From: Ferrimonas balearica
GTDB lineage: Bacteria > Pseudomonadota > Gammaproteobacteria > Enterobacterales > Shewanellaceae
Assembly: GCF_019802085.1 (NCBI RefSeq)
Contig: NZ_JAHVHV010000001.1
Span: forward strand, 1-64,000
Length of the DNA stretch: 64,000 nucleotides
Direction of reading: 5' to 3'
The stretch's first letter is position 1. Each line of letters opens with the position of its first letter. Below the pieces are notes generated by a model. That model saw only the letters and a program-made list of their open reading frames with translations, had not been told where the DNA came from and did not search any database. Made by a program: the position numbers and the translations under genes. Positions 6,893-16,566 of this stretch are shown here, piece by piece.

Positions 6893-7891
6893 GTGAATCA
6901 ACTGCATGACAAAGCGCAGGGGGCCCTGCTGGGCCTGGCTCTGGGCGACGCGTTAGGGACAACACTGGAGTTTCAACCGAAGGACTCGTATCCGCCGCTG
7001 ACCGATCTGGTTGGTGGGGGCCCCTTTAATCTGGCTCCCGGTCAGTGGACGGACGACACTGCCATGGCACTGTGTTTGGCCCAAAGCCTGGTGGAAACCG
7101 GGCGTAATGACATCGTCGATCAGATGCAGCGTTATCTGCGCTGGTTCCGCGAGGGCGAAAACGCCTGTACCGGCGAGTGCATCGACATCGGGCACACCGT
7201 AAAGCAGGCGCTGCTGCGCTTTGAAGCGGACGGCAACCCAGTCGCGGGCATCGACGCCGAATGGACGGCCGGTAATGGCAGCCTGATGCGGATAGCGCCG
7301 ATCGCGCTGTTTTTCCATCGGGCGGATCTGGGGCTGGCGATCTCGGGTGCCCTCATCAGCAGCATCACTACCCACGGCGAACAGCGGGCCATCGAAGCTT
7401 GCGAGTTGATGACCTACTTCCTGCATCGACTGCTGAACAGTCGCGGCCAGCCCTGCAAAGCGGCGCTGTTGTTTGAGCTTGATGAGCGACTCGATAAGGT
7501 ACGTCAAAACTGGCACCCAGCCATTCAAGCCATCGCCAATGGCGCCTACCGCCATAAGCCCCGCAGTGCCATCCATGGCAGCGGATACGTGGTGCACTCG
7601 CTGGAAGCGGCCCTGTGGTCCTTCTTTCACAGCAACAGCTTTGCCGAAGGCGCGCTGTTGGCTGCCAATCTGGGAGAGGATGCTGACACTACAGCGGCGA
7701 TCTACGGCCAGCTGGCCGGCGCTTACTACGGTCGAGCAGCGTTGCCTCAAGCCTGGCTGGAGAAGTTGGCGTGGCGAGACAGCATCTCAGCCCTGGCGCG
7801 GATGCTGTGCGATCTGGCGCAAACCGCACACGGCAGAGGGCCTGGCGGCTTGGCTAAGGGCTCTGTAGCGGATCACGCCCTGGCTGGATAA
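6893..7891 (+). CDS. ADP-ribosylglycohydrolase (DraG family)
   Basis: 332 aa. GTG start with AGGA upstream. The family signature is present in order: GLALGDALG at 14-22, the metal-binding GQWTDDTAM at 50-58, ECIDIGHTV at 95-103, NGSLMRIAPIAL around 128-139, and GEDADTTAAIYGQLAGAYYG with D263/D265/T266 for the second metal site. DraG-type enzymes remove ADP-ribose from proteins or other substrates with two divalent metals. All active-site residues appear intact. In this operon it might reverse an ADP-ribosylation made by a phage or by the host, but no ADP-ribosyltransferase is visible in the island, so the substrate is unknown. Confidence 0.92.
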   Translation: MNQLHDKAQGALLGLALGDALGTTLEFQPKDSYPPLTDLVGGGPFNLAPGQWTDDTAMALCLAQSLVETGRNDIVDQMQRYLRWFREGENACTGECIDIGHTVKQALLRFEADGNPVAGIDAEWTAGNGSLMRIAPIALFFHRADLGLAISGALISSITTHGEQRAIEACELMTYFLHRLLNSRGQPCKAALLFELDERLDKVRQNWHPAIQAIANGAYRHKPRSAIHGSGYVVHSLEAALWSFFHSNSFAEGALLAANLGEDADTTAAIYGQLAGAYYGRAALPQAWLEKLAWRDSISALARMLCDLAQTAHGRGPGGLAKGSVADHALAG

Positions 7892-7901
7892 GAGAGCGAA
7901 G

Positions 7902-8111
7902 ATGGAAACGCTGATTTGGATTCTGTTGTTGGGCCTGATCCTGTTGGCCACTAAGTGGAGCCTGCAAGGCGCAATGCGGCTGTTTGCTTTTGCCGCGGAG
8001 CAGGGCTTTATCGGATTGGTGGTATACATCGCCTGCTGGATCAGCGCCTTCCCCTTCATGCTGACCGCCTGCCTGATTTGCGGTCTTTGTCGGGTTCCGG
8101 AGCCTGATTAG
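7902..8111 (+). CDS. Small two-helix membrane protein
   Basis: 69 aa, ATG 10 bases after the preceding stop and therefore in the same operon. Two hydrophobic segments at about 4-22 and 33-62 (LVVYIACWISAFPFMLTACLICGL) predict an inner-membrane hairpin with a short tail. There are three cysteines in the second helix region. No family recognised. In defence systems, small membrane proteins at an operon end can act as effectors that damage the membrane; that is only a possibility here. Confidence 0.65.
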   Translation: METLIWILLLGLILLATKWSLQGAMRLFAFAAEQGFIGLVVYIACWISAFPFMLTACLICGLCRVPEPD

Positions 8112-8606
8112 GTAATGCCGTTTGAACTCAAATGACTGAGATCAAGAGAACAACAACTTAACTCGTAATGAAGTGCAAATTTACAGAAAGGCTGGGATAC
8201 GGTTGTCGATACTTCTCATGCCTTTACGCCCATTGGTTGAGCTAACGAATTGAGGAGCGCCGGATGCACAGGGGTCATAAGAGCTGGGGAGAGTGTTTTA
8301 CTGGCTGGTGTCGGGTAATGCACAGTTCAATCCAGCTATCGTGTTACTAGGTATTCTCACGCGGTTAGGGTCGCAGTCACTTTCTTAAGTGAATGCAGAA
8401 TCAATGGGTACCTTGCGCCCCATTTTACTCAATTGCCAATGCGCCCCGGTGGGCCCCAAAAGTGGGATCGCAGCCACAGCAATGGTTATCAGAGTTAGCG
8501 AATAATAACCGCCCTTTGCCGTCTTTTTGTACGAGGTTGGTGTCTTGCTGGCGCTTGACTAATCTCAATAACTCAAAATCTCAATAAAATCACAATCATT
8601 ACTACC
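8112..8606. other. Intergenic region upstream of the Zorya operon with repeats
   Basis: 495 bases with no convincing gene. TCACTT/AAGTGA (8377-8392) is an inverted repeat with a 4-nt loop. Just before zorA an 11-bp direct repeat AATCTCAATAA occurs at 8561-8571 and 8577-8587, in a very AT-rich tract after TTGACT (8555-8560). The TTGACT has no well-placed -10, so the promoter cannot be fixed; the repeats may be a regulatory site. Confidence 0.5.
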
Positions 8607-10709
8607 ATGCAGCCATCTTTCAGCTTCTCAAATCTGATCCCGGACTTTGGCAGCCTGCTCGCGATGTGGGCGCGCGGCCAGTGGATGCCGGACGACACAG
8701 CAACCCTTTCTGCAATGTTTGTTTTGTTGCTGTTATCGGTATTTTCGGTGGGCCTCTCATTTAGTCTGGCGGCTTTTGTCCGTGCACGCTCTCGCATCGG
8801 GTTCTACCACAACTCGCTCTTGGGAAAGGTGCAGTTTGATACTGTGCACGACCAACTGCACGACATAAATCAGAAAGCACGGGATTCCAAATCACATCGT
8901 CACCTTTGGCATGAGTTTACTGAGACGTTAGTGGAAGTAGATCACGGTCAATCGAGTCATTACCACAATACTTACGACGCAGAACACTTTTTTAACACCA
9001 CGACATTGTCGCGTGGTGCATCGGAGAGTCGCATTGCGGTGGCGGTGCCGGGATTCTTGACTGCTATTGGGGTCCTTGGAACCTTCGTTGGGCTGCAAAT
9101 GGGTTTATCCGGCCTCAACTTGGCGGAGAACGCTTCGGTCGATGAGCTGCGCGCCAGCATTGGCCACATGATTAGTGGTGCGGCAGTGGCATTCACGACC
9201 TCTGTTTGGGGGGTCTTTCTTAGCTTGTTGTTCAACTTTATAGAGAAAAAGCTGGACTGGAATGTCCGCTCTAATCTATTGGCTCTGCAGACACGTGTTG
9301 ATCACCTATTCCCCCGCATAACGCCTGAAAATCAACTCGTTAAGATTGCCAAAGACGGCAATCAATCGCGAGAAGCTTTGCAGGGGCTCGCGGACAAGAT
9401 TGGCGACAAGATGCAGGTGGCGCTCGATAACGTGACCCAGTCTATTCAGACCAGCCTGGAGGCCAGCTTGGAGAACATCATGAAGCCGGCCATCGACAAA
9501 CTGGTCGATGTAGGGACAGATACCAGCTCACAAGCGCTTGATAACATGCTTAATCAGTTTATGGACAGCATGGGGAAAGAGGGTAATCGACAGCGAGAAG
9601 CTATGGATCAAGCCTCTCAACAGATGCTCGGCACTCTGGAGCAATTGGGTACGACGCTGACCGCATTCATGAATCGCTTGGAAGCTTCCGAAGCAGATTC
9701 TGCCCAACGGCAGAACCAGCTTGGTGACACCATGGCTAACCAGCTCCAGCAAATGGCCGAGCACAGCAGCAGCCACTTGACCCAGTTGTCCGAGCGTACC
9801 GAAGCCGCCCAGCAAGCGATGGCGAAACAAGTATCAACGGTGGTTGCAGACCTGACCGAACAACAAAGTCAAAATCAACATCAGTTCGATAAAAGCCTAC
9901 AGCAGATGGCGCAAAGCAGTTTGGACTCGTCCGAACAGATCCGCGCTGCGACTGCCCAAGCAACAGAGTCGTTGACTCAGTCCGTGGGGTCAGCCGTCGA
10001 CGAGCTTCGCCTAGCTCAGCAACAGCAACATGAGCAGGTGCAAGCCGAAAACCAAAGTCTGCGAGAGAGCACAGAAGCATTGCTAATGCAGGTAAATGGC
10101 CTTCTTCGAGACCAAGTGGAAGCGGTAGCGAATTTGCTCGCTCAAGGCCAAAGTTTGCAGTCTGGAATTGAACGCTCCGCTAGTGCAAACGTGGATGCTG
10201 CCAGTAAGACTTTGACGGCCAGTGAGCAGATGCGCCAAGTCTCGCAAGACATCAATGTCTTTGGCAACAGTATGCGGGATGCTGCCAACGGGCTTTCTGG
10301 CGCCATCACTCAAGCGGTCAGCTCAACACGGGATTTGGCCGAGCAAAATCAACTTTCAGTGGAGCGTGTGGAGTCATTGCGCGACGAGATGGCATCAGAG
10401 CAGGCGCGCCTTAAGCAAACGCAAACGGCAATCGATAATACTCTGGCAACTGCGGGTCAGGTGTTTGCTGACATGCGTCAGCATCAACAGAGCTATCTGG
10501 ATGGTTTGAACAGCAACGTGGAAGGATTGGTTAATCGTCTCAATCAATTGCTGCGTGAGTACTCTCAGGAAGTGCAAACTCAAACCACGGAACGTATGGA
10601 AAACTGGAACCAGCAAACCTCGGCGTACACCACGCAAATGACCAGTGCCATCGAAGCTTTGGCCGGTGCTGTGGATGAGATTGAAACCAAGATTCAGGGT
10701 GCAGCATGA
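8607..10709 (+). CDS. zorA: ZorA, MotA/TolQ/ExbB-like proton-channel subunit of Zorya
   Basis: 700 aa. An N-terminal membrane helix (about 33-58) is followed by the MotA/TolQ/ExbB-type core, with two helices rich in small residues (about 145-168, VPGFLTAIGVLGTFVGL, and 186-210, ISGAAVAFTTSVWGVFL). From about 230 to the end the protein is a long Q/E/A-rich alpha-helical tail. In Zorya, ZorA forms a pentamer around a ZorB dimer in the inner membrane, and its tail reaches into the cytoplasm and is needed for defence. The start has no strong ribosome site. ZorA and ZorB genes overlap by 4 bases. Confidence 0.93.
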   Translation: MQPSFSFSNLIPDFGSLLAMWARGQWMPDDTATLSAMFVLLLLSVFSVGLSFSLAAFVRARSRIGFYHNSLLGKVQFDTVHDQLHDINQKARDSKSHRHLWHEFTETLVEVDHGQSSHYHNTYDAEHFFNTTTLSRGASESRIAVAVPGFLTAIGVLGTFVGLQMGLSGLNLAENASVDELRASIGHMISGAAVAFTTSVWGVFLSLLFNFIEKKLDWNVRSNLLALQTRVDHLFPRITPENQLVKIAKDGNQSREALQGLADKIGDKMQVALDNVTQSIQTSLEASLENIMKPAIDKLVDVGTDTSSQALDNMLNQFMDSMGKEGNRQREAMDQASQQMLGTLEQLGTTLTAFMNRLEASEADSAQRQNQLGDTMANQLQQMAEHSSSHLTQLSERTEAAQQAMAKQVSTVVADLTEQQSQNQHQFDKSLQQMAQSSLDSSEQIRAATAQATESLTQSVGSAVDELRLAQQQQHEQVQAENQSLRESTEALLMQVNGLLRDQVEAVANLLAQGQSLQSGIERSASANVDAASKTLTASEQMRQVSQDINVFGNSMRDAANGLSGAITQAVSSTRDLAEQNQLSVERVESLRDEMASEQARLKQTQTAIDNTLATAGQVFADMRQHQQSYLDGLNSNVEGLVNRLNQLLREYSQEVQTQTTERMENWNQQTSAYTTQMTSAIEALAGAVDEIETKIQGAA

Positions 10710-11503
10710 GGGCGAAAGCACGACGTGCGGTTTCGGTAGATGAAGACAATCCGTATTGGATGTCCTTTTCTGACTTGATGTCGGGGCTGCTGGTGATTTT
10801 TATCCTGGCGGCGTTAGCTCTCATCTTGGAGCTGACTCAAACCCGGCAACAGGTCGACGAGGCGCTCAAAGAGCTTCAAACCGCCGAAAAGGTGCGGCGG
10901 AATATCTTGGATGACATTGTTGATGAACTGAAGCGACAAGATATTCATATTGAAGTCAATGAGAATAAGAGCATTCTTAGGATCCCTGATAGTCTGGCTT
11001 TTGCCTCTGGTCGCTATGAGATCCCCGACGACAACAAAACGCAGGATACTGTCAACAAGATTGGTTTGGCGATTCATCGTGCGATATTGAAAGAGCGAAG
11101 TGGGACTCTGGAATGTTCGGGCGCCTCAGAGGAGGTTCGACGGGAGCATAACTGTAAACCTGGTTATGAGTATCTGGATACAGTCTTTATTGAAGGGCAT
11201 ACCGACAGCGTGAACTTTAATGGGCTGTTGGGTACTGGAAATTGGGGTTTGTCGGCCTTTCGGGCGATTTCATTGTGGTCACATTGGAGCCAGGAGCTTG
11301 CGTTGACACCGTCGTACCAGGAAATGGTTAATCATGATGGTCTGAAGCTGTTTTCTGTCAGTGGATATGCGGATTCGCGCCGCGTGGACGAAGAAGAGAG
11401 TACCGCGCAGCAAAGGGCGAGAAATCGTCGCATTGACATTCGATTCACCATCCGTCGCCCATCCGACTTGGATCTTGAAAATGTGCTGGAATTGGCCAGG
11501 TGA
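10706..11503 (+). CDS. zorB: ZorB, MotB/OmpA-like subunit of Zorya
   Basis: 265 aa. A single membrane helix (about 22-43) contains an Asp (D23, FSDLMSGLLVIF), the expected proton-carrying residue of MotB-like proteins. After a linker, the OmpA/MotB peptidoglycan-binding domain is visible with FIEGHTDSV at about 161-169 and AQQRARNRRIDIRF near the end. With ZorA it forms a proton-driven motor anchored to the cell wall. Start overlaps the zorA stop (ATGA), so translation is probably coupled. Confidence 0.93.
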   Translation: MRAKARRAVSVDEDNPYWMSFSDLMSGLLVIFILAALALILELTQTRQQVDEALKELQTAEKVRRNILDDIVDELKRQDIHIEVNENKSILRIPDSLAFASGRYEIPDDNKTQDTVNKIGLAIHRAILKERSGTLECSGASEEVRREHNCKPGYEYLDTVFIEGHTDSVNFNGLLGTGNWGLSAFRAISLWSHWSQELALTPSYQEMVNHDGLKLFSVSGYADSRRVDEEESTAQQRARNRRIDIRFTIRRPSDLDLENVLELAR

Positions 11504-11508
11504 TCTCT

Positions 11509-12915
11509 ATGACCCTCATTCCTAAGCTCAGTTTTAAACTTACTCTCTCTGATGAGCCGTTGACCTCAGTTCTACGAGCCGAAAGAGGAAAGTTGGAGGC
11601 GGTAGCGCGAAACGCAGGGGCAACGAGCAAGGCTTTCCGACAAGCATTTATTGCGGTTCACACGGGCATCGCGGAACGGAAGTCTTTGGAGACACTGCTA
11701 ACCAACAAGATGCAACTCCGAGCCTACGCGGTGGGTATTGGTGGTGCGGATTTTCGGCGGGTTCCCTTAAGTAATGAAGCGTTGGCACGTATCGACCATT
11801 TACGGCCAGTCCCTGGGCGCCAGTTGATGGAGAACCTCTTTGATTGGTACTGCACTGACTATGACGAGATGGACAACTTTGGATCAGTGCGTGACTGGCT
11901 CCGTAAAGCCATTAAGTGCCGTGAAGAGTTTGGTCGTTGGCTTCCCGCACTAAGTGATGATGCTCCTCATCTCTTGGCAAAGGAAGCCCGCGATAACGAA
12001 CTTTCATTGCCTGAGCAGCTCAAGCAAATGGGACTGGAACGTCTTCAAACCGGGCGACTCCACTCAATTGCACAAAACATCTACTACTTAGAAAGCCTCA
12101 AATCGCTTGAGCCTAATGAGGAATCGCCGCTGCTTGGGCAACTGGTGGTGCCCGAAGTGTATGAATCGCCTTTCACTCCGGAGGTGCCTCTGGGAGTAGA
12201 GGTCATGAGGATCCTTATTGAGCGAGTGCCTGAAAATGGCGAATTGGGCGATAGTTGGCGTGCAGTAATCAACGCCATTGGTGGCGATCCTCGGATTCCT
12301 GATGGCTCAAAAACGTATCGACGCTGGTGGCGACCGCTTGGGCCTGAATTGATTGAAAAAGCGCGGGGTTGGTTCTCGCGGATGGACTTGAAGATCTTTC
12401 TTCGTGTTATCGAAGAACACGGGAGAGCCAGTCATGACCCAGCGTTGCAGCGCATGTTTCCGGCACGAAAACGCTTTTTGGAAGGGCTATTTGACCATGG
12501 ATTTGTCAAAGGCAGTCGGCTTTATCTGTCACGCGGCGCCGCTCGTTACGTTCGTCACCACATCAACAAAGAGGACCTGCCGGCGTATTCCACGGTTGCG
12601 GATCAGGACAAGTCCATCATCTATTTGAACCTTGGCGATGTACATTTGGTGGAGGGCAGCCACAACTGTAAATTGTGGCTTCATCGAAAATTGCCCCACA
12701 ACAATGTCTTGAATAACTATAGCGTGTCGATTCCATCTTATTATGATCTAACCCGAGGCATCGCCAGTGGGCAGCACACGGCCATCACTCACACACCTAA
12801 TAGATGGATAACTAATGCGATCAGTGCCATGCAAAGCTATGGAATTGCTGTGATGGCAGAGCACGTCATGGATAAAAAGGACGCCAAGGCACACATTAGA
12901 ACTTACGGGTATTAA
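11509..12915 (+). CDS. zorC: ZorC (EH_Signature domain), type I Zorya
   Basis: 468 aa from the ATG at 11509, which has CAGGTGA correctly spaced; a GTG at 11500 overlapping the zorB stop would add three residues. The protein matches the EH_Signature-type ZorC by its size, its position between zorB and the helicase gene, and motifs such as YRRWWRPLG, ARGWFSRMD and a C-terminal GSHNCKLW block. ZorC is thought to bind DNA or link the membrane motor to the effector. Its presence, together with a helicase-nuclease ZorD, marks type I rather than type II or III. Confidence 0.88.
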   Translation: MTLIPKLSFKLTLSDEPLTSVLRAERGKLEAVARNAGATSKAFRQAFIAVHTGIAERKSLETLLTNKMQLRAYAVGIGGADFRRVPLSNEALARIDHLRPVPGRQLMENLFDWYCTDYDEMDNFGSVRDWLRKAIKCREEFGRWLPALSDDAPHLLAKEARDNELSLPEQLKQMGLERLQTGRLHSIAQNIYYLESLKSLEPNEESPLLGQLVVPEVYESPFTPEVPLGVEVMRILIERVPENGELGDSWRAVINAIGGDPRIPDGSKTYRRWWRPLGPELIEKARGWFSRMDLKIFLRVIEEHGRASHDPALQRMFPARKRFLEGLFDHGFVKGSRLYLSRGAARYVRHHINKEDLPAYSTVADQDKSIIYLNLGDVHLVEGSHNCKLWLHRKLPHNNVLNNYSVSIPSYYDLTRGIASGQHTAITHTPNRWITNAISAMQSYGIAVMAEHVMDKKDAKAHIRTYGY

Positions 12916-12918
12916 TCG

Positions 12919-15900
12919 ATGTTAGGGCAACTGGTTAAGCGTTTTATTCAAAAAGAGCAACAGAGTTATGAGTGGCGTCCCTTGTATGATGAGGTTGTGT
13001 TTACCGTCTCGAATAGTGTGACCAAAGCTTTGGAGTCCTTGCAGGCTGAAGCATGGGTACAACACCAGCATGTTTACCTCAGTATGTTGGTGGAGCAAGG
13101 GGATGCGGAGCGGATTCCGAATGGTTTTGCTGTGCCTGGCGAGGTGATTGCCCGATTAGATGAAGAAGGTCGGGCACTGTTGGAGTTACCCGCACTTTGG
13201 CAGGGGCAACTATCTGCGGAAATCAGCGGTCAGTTGCACAGTCCAGCGTTCAACGTGACGTTGATGGTGGAATGGCTTCAGCCTGAACAGATACAGCAAA
13301 CGAAAAATTGGCGGTGTACTGGGGCATTTTTGCAGTTTGGCGAGACTCGCCGGTACTTGCTCGATGAAGCCCAGCTGAGTGTGTTTCGTGCTTTGGAGAC
13401 TCATCAATCTACCCCCCACTCAGAGGCCGACAATCTTGAATTGATCTACGCATTGCAGCAGGCAAAGCGAGCAGGTACTGAAATCAAGCTGGCTCACTTC
13501 GACACCGATAAGTTGCAAATTCGCGTCCCGGATTCGATCGGTGTGCAACTCACGGTGACTGAGCGCGGTAACGGGATCCTGACTCCGTCGCTAGGGACGG
13601 AAGCCGATGCCGATATGATTCAAGCCCGCTTGGGGCAGCTCCGGCCTGACGCCACCAACGCCAGTTTGCGTGTTGGTAATGAGATTGTCCTTTTGGATGA
13701 GGAGCGCCTTAAGGCCACAAAAGAGATCTTGAATCACCGAGTTATCTCCAAAGCGAACCTGAGAACGTTTTTGGAGAAACCATCCGCATTTTTGGATGCC
13801 TCATTGGTCAATTTGGACGTTGGCTTTTCTGCTCGAGTCCACGGTGCGACTGCTTTTAAACACAGTTACTTTGGTGACACAGACGAGTCAGGCATCGATT
13901 GGTTTGGTAAAGCGGCTGCGACACAAAGCGTGCAACCGATCGGCAGCGTTATTCACTTAGTGGAGGATGAGGAATGTTTGCAACGATTGCAGCAAGGGCT
14001 CAAGGACGCACAGAACGTCGGAGCTCATGAGTTTGAGTTTGAAGGAAAATTGTTCGATATCGCCGATGGCGAGCAGGTCAATGCAGCTTTAGAGAAAGCC
14101 AAACGAAAGGTTGATGGTGCTGAACCCGATAATGAAATAGAGCCCGACGATGTAGCCGACGACGCGGTGCTTGAGCAGCCCCAAGTTCGGGTGGTTGATG
14201 TCGACCTGAATGACGAGGTGCTCGAGCAGGAGTCACCGGTGGTGCAGCGGGCAATTGACGACGTTTTGTGTCCTGTCGAACAGCTGACTTGGCAGAATTA
14301 CGCTCGGACTCCTTTTCCTCACCAAGAAGTCGGGATTCGCTGGGCCGTGGGGCTTGCAATTGAGCCCTCTCACCAAGGGGGCGGCTTATTGGCGGACGAC
14401 ATGGGCCTTGGTAAAACCCTGACGGCATTGGCCACCATTGACCAACTGTACAAACAGTCAAAACAGAAAGGTGAGGTGCAGAAGCCTTGCCTGATCGTTG
14501 CGCCACTGAGCTTGCTGGAAAACTGGCGAGATGAGGTGGAGAAGACCTTTATCGAATCGCCATTCGATGACGTCGTACTGTTGCAATCTGGTGCCGACCT
14601 TCCTCGTTTTCGCCTGGGGGGGGTAGAAACCAAGAATCAGGTAGGTGAAGGAGATTTGGATGTGTCAGAAATCCGCTTCTCACTTAAGGTTGGTGGGGAC
14701 TTCTCTTTAGAGCGCTTGGATGTGCCGCGGCGACTGGTTATCACGACATACCAAACACTGCGCGACTACCAATTTTCGTTGTGCAGTATTGATTGGGCGA
14801 CTGTGGTATTTGATGAGGCTCAAAACATCAAAAACCCAAATGCTTTACAGACCCGAGCGGCAAAAGGACTAAAAGCAGACTTCAGTTTGGTCACTACCGG
14901 TACGCCGGTGGAAAACAGCCTCGCGGATTTTTGGTGCTTGATGGATACCGCCTGTCCTGGGTATCTCGGGAGTTACCAAGATTTTCGTGCCAGCTATGTC
15001 GCCCCGATCTTGCAGTGCGCCAGTGACGAGGTAGAAGAAACCCGAGAGCGAGTAGGGAGAGCCTTGCGAGTTAAAGTTGGAGCGATCATGCTTCGCCGGC
15101 TCAAAGAGGACAATCTGAAAGGACTGCCGAAGAAGCGGATGTTTGTAGGAACCCAGGATGAAACATGGATCTACAAAGAATCGTTAGCGTCCCATCTCCA
15201 AGGGCAGCAGTTGGCTGTTTACGATGCGACGTTATCTGCACAGGAGCAAAGTGAGCAAAATGTGGTGCTCGGATGTCTGCAGCGGCTTCGAGATGTATCG
15301 CTGCATCCGCGACTCGTCGACCAAGGACGACTTGATGTACCCAACAGTAGTAAAGCAGTCAATGCGTTAATAAACGAGTCGGCAAAGATGGCATCGCTGG
15401 TGTCTACTTTGAACGAAATACAACAGCGAAACGAGAAGTGCATCATTTTCGCGGTGAATAAGCGCCTGCAAGCGTTTCTCAGTGTTGCGCTTGGGAGGGT
15501 GTATGGCCTGGGGCCGTTGGCTGTAATCAATGGTGACGCAAAAGCCGTGGCCAAAAGAGATGGTGTCCCGACGCGCAAGTCGATGATCGCTGACTTCGAA
15601 TCTCGGCCCGGTTTTAACATCATCGTCATGTCCCCAGTTGCTGCGGGAGTGGGTTTGACGGTAGTGGGATCTAACAACGTTATCCATTTCGAACGTCACT
15701 GGAACCCCGCCAAAGAAGCCCAGGCAACGGATCGGGTGTATCGCATTGGACAGCAGAAAGACGTCAACATCTATGTCCCGCTCGCTCACCATCCTGAATT
15801 CGAGTCCTTTGATGTTAATCTCCATAAGCTACTCACCAAGAAGACCCAACTGAAAGACGCAGTTGTGACGCCGGAACAGGTGATACCGGCTCCAGCAGGA

Positions 15901-16380
15901 ATGGACCTATTGGCGGAAATTCAATCCAGGCCGCTACAGCGAGAAGACCTGGTTAGAATGCCATGGGGACATTTTGAAGCGTTATGCGTTGAGCTCATGG
16001 CGCGCGAGCGCGCAGGAGCAAGGGTATGGTTGACTCAAAACGGGTCAGATCACGGAGCTGACGGCGTGCTGGATTTGGGACATAGCATTACGTTATTGCA
16101 AGTGAAGCACACCGGTAAGGCTCAGTACGATGGTCATAAAGCGATTCAAGAAGTAGCCGGTGCTAAGGAGTACTACCAAAATTTGCTTGGTAAGCCTGTT
16201 ACTGAACTGGTCTTCATGACCAATGCGGTCACTCTTCGTGCGCAGGGCAGGAAGACTGCCAAGTTGTCCATGGTCGATGTGATGGTGAATGAGCACCTCG
16301 ATTCCCTATTGCAGAAGCACCAAGTGCGATATGACTGCGTCTTAAAGCGATTGGCGCAAAAGCGATTGGCGGTGTCGTAA
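12919..16380 (+). CDS. zorD: ZorD, SNF2 helicase with C-terminal Mrr-like nuclease
   Basis: 1153 aa, starting 3 bases after zorC. Residues 1-480 include a long N-terminal region with an acidic linker at about 395-440. The SNF2 helicase core has Walker A DDMGLGKT (residues 493-500), a DEAQ box (632-635), motif III TGTPVENSLADFW, and motif VI QATDRVYRIGQQ near 935-946. The last ~140 residues (from about 1014) look like an Mrr-type restriction endonuclease, with GSDHGADGVLDL and LLQVKHT forming the D...QxK active site. This helicase-nuclease is the proposed effector that degrades phage DNA. All key motifs are intact. Confidence 0.94.
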   Translation: MLGQLVKRFIQKEQQSYEWRPLYDEVVFTVSNSVTKALESLQAEAWVQHQHVYLSMLVEQGDAERIPNGFAVPGEVIARLDEEGRALLELPALWQGQLSAEISGQLHSPAFNVTLMVEWLQPEQIQQTKNWRCTGAFLQFGETRRYLLDEAQLSVFRALETHQSTPHSEADNLELIYALQQAKRAGTEIKLAHFDTDKLQIRVPDSIGVQLTVTERGNGILTPSLGTEADADMIQARLGQLRPDATNASLRVGNEIVLLDEERLKATKEILNHRVISKANLRTFLEKPSAFLDASLVNLDVGFSARVHGATAFKHSYFGDTDESGIDWFGKAAATQSVQPIGSVIHLVEDEECLQRLQQGLKDAQNVGAHEFEFEGKLFDIADGEQVNAALEKAKRKVDGAEPDNEIEPDDVADDAVLEQPQVRVVDVDLNDEVLEQESPVVQRAIDDVLCPVEQLTWQNYARTPFPHQEVGIRWAVGLAIEPSHQGGGLLADDMGLGKTLTALATIDQLYKQSKQKGEVQKPCLIVAPLSLLENWRDEVEKTFIESPFDDVVLLQSGADLPRFRLGGVETKNQVGEGDLDVSEIRFSLKVGGDFSLERLDVPRRLVITTYQTLRDYQFSLCSIDWATVVFDEAQNIKNPNALQTRAAKGLKADFSLVTTGTPVENSLADFWCLMDTACPGYLGSYQDFRASYVAPILQCASDEVEETRERVGRALRVKVGAIMLRRLKEDNLKGLPKKRMFVGTQDETWIYKESLASHLQGQQLAVYDATLSAQEQSEQNVVLGCLQRLRDVSLHPRLVDQGRLDVPNSSKAVNALINESAKMASLVSTLNEIQQRNEKCIIFAVNKRLQAFLSVALGRVYGLGPLAVINGDAKAVAKRDGVPTRKSMIADFESRPGFNIIVMSPVAAGVGLTVVGSNNVIHFERHWNPAKEAQATDRVYRIGQQKDVNIYVPLAHHPEFESFDVNLHKLLTKKTQLKDAVVTPEQVIPAPAGMDLLAEIQSRPLQREDLVRMPWGHFEALCVELMARERAGARVWLTQNGSDHGADGVLDLGHSITLLQVKHTGKAQYDGHKAIQEVAGAKEYYQNLLGKPVTELVFMTNAVTLRAQGRKTAKLSMVDVMVNEHLDSLLQKHQVRYDCVLKRLAQKRLAVS

Positions 16381-16566
16381 TAGGGCTAGCGCATGCCATC
16401 TTCCCCGCAAACGCTGTGGTCAATTGACGAAGTCATTACTTGTAAGCAACTATCACACTCCATTGTTGGCAAAGTGCCTGGCGAGGTGCTTTGAGGACGT
16501 ACTTCGTTCAGAGAGGTTCTAGCTCTCGTTAAGTCCTCTCCCATTGGATGAAACCTGAGGAAGCAG

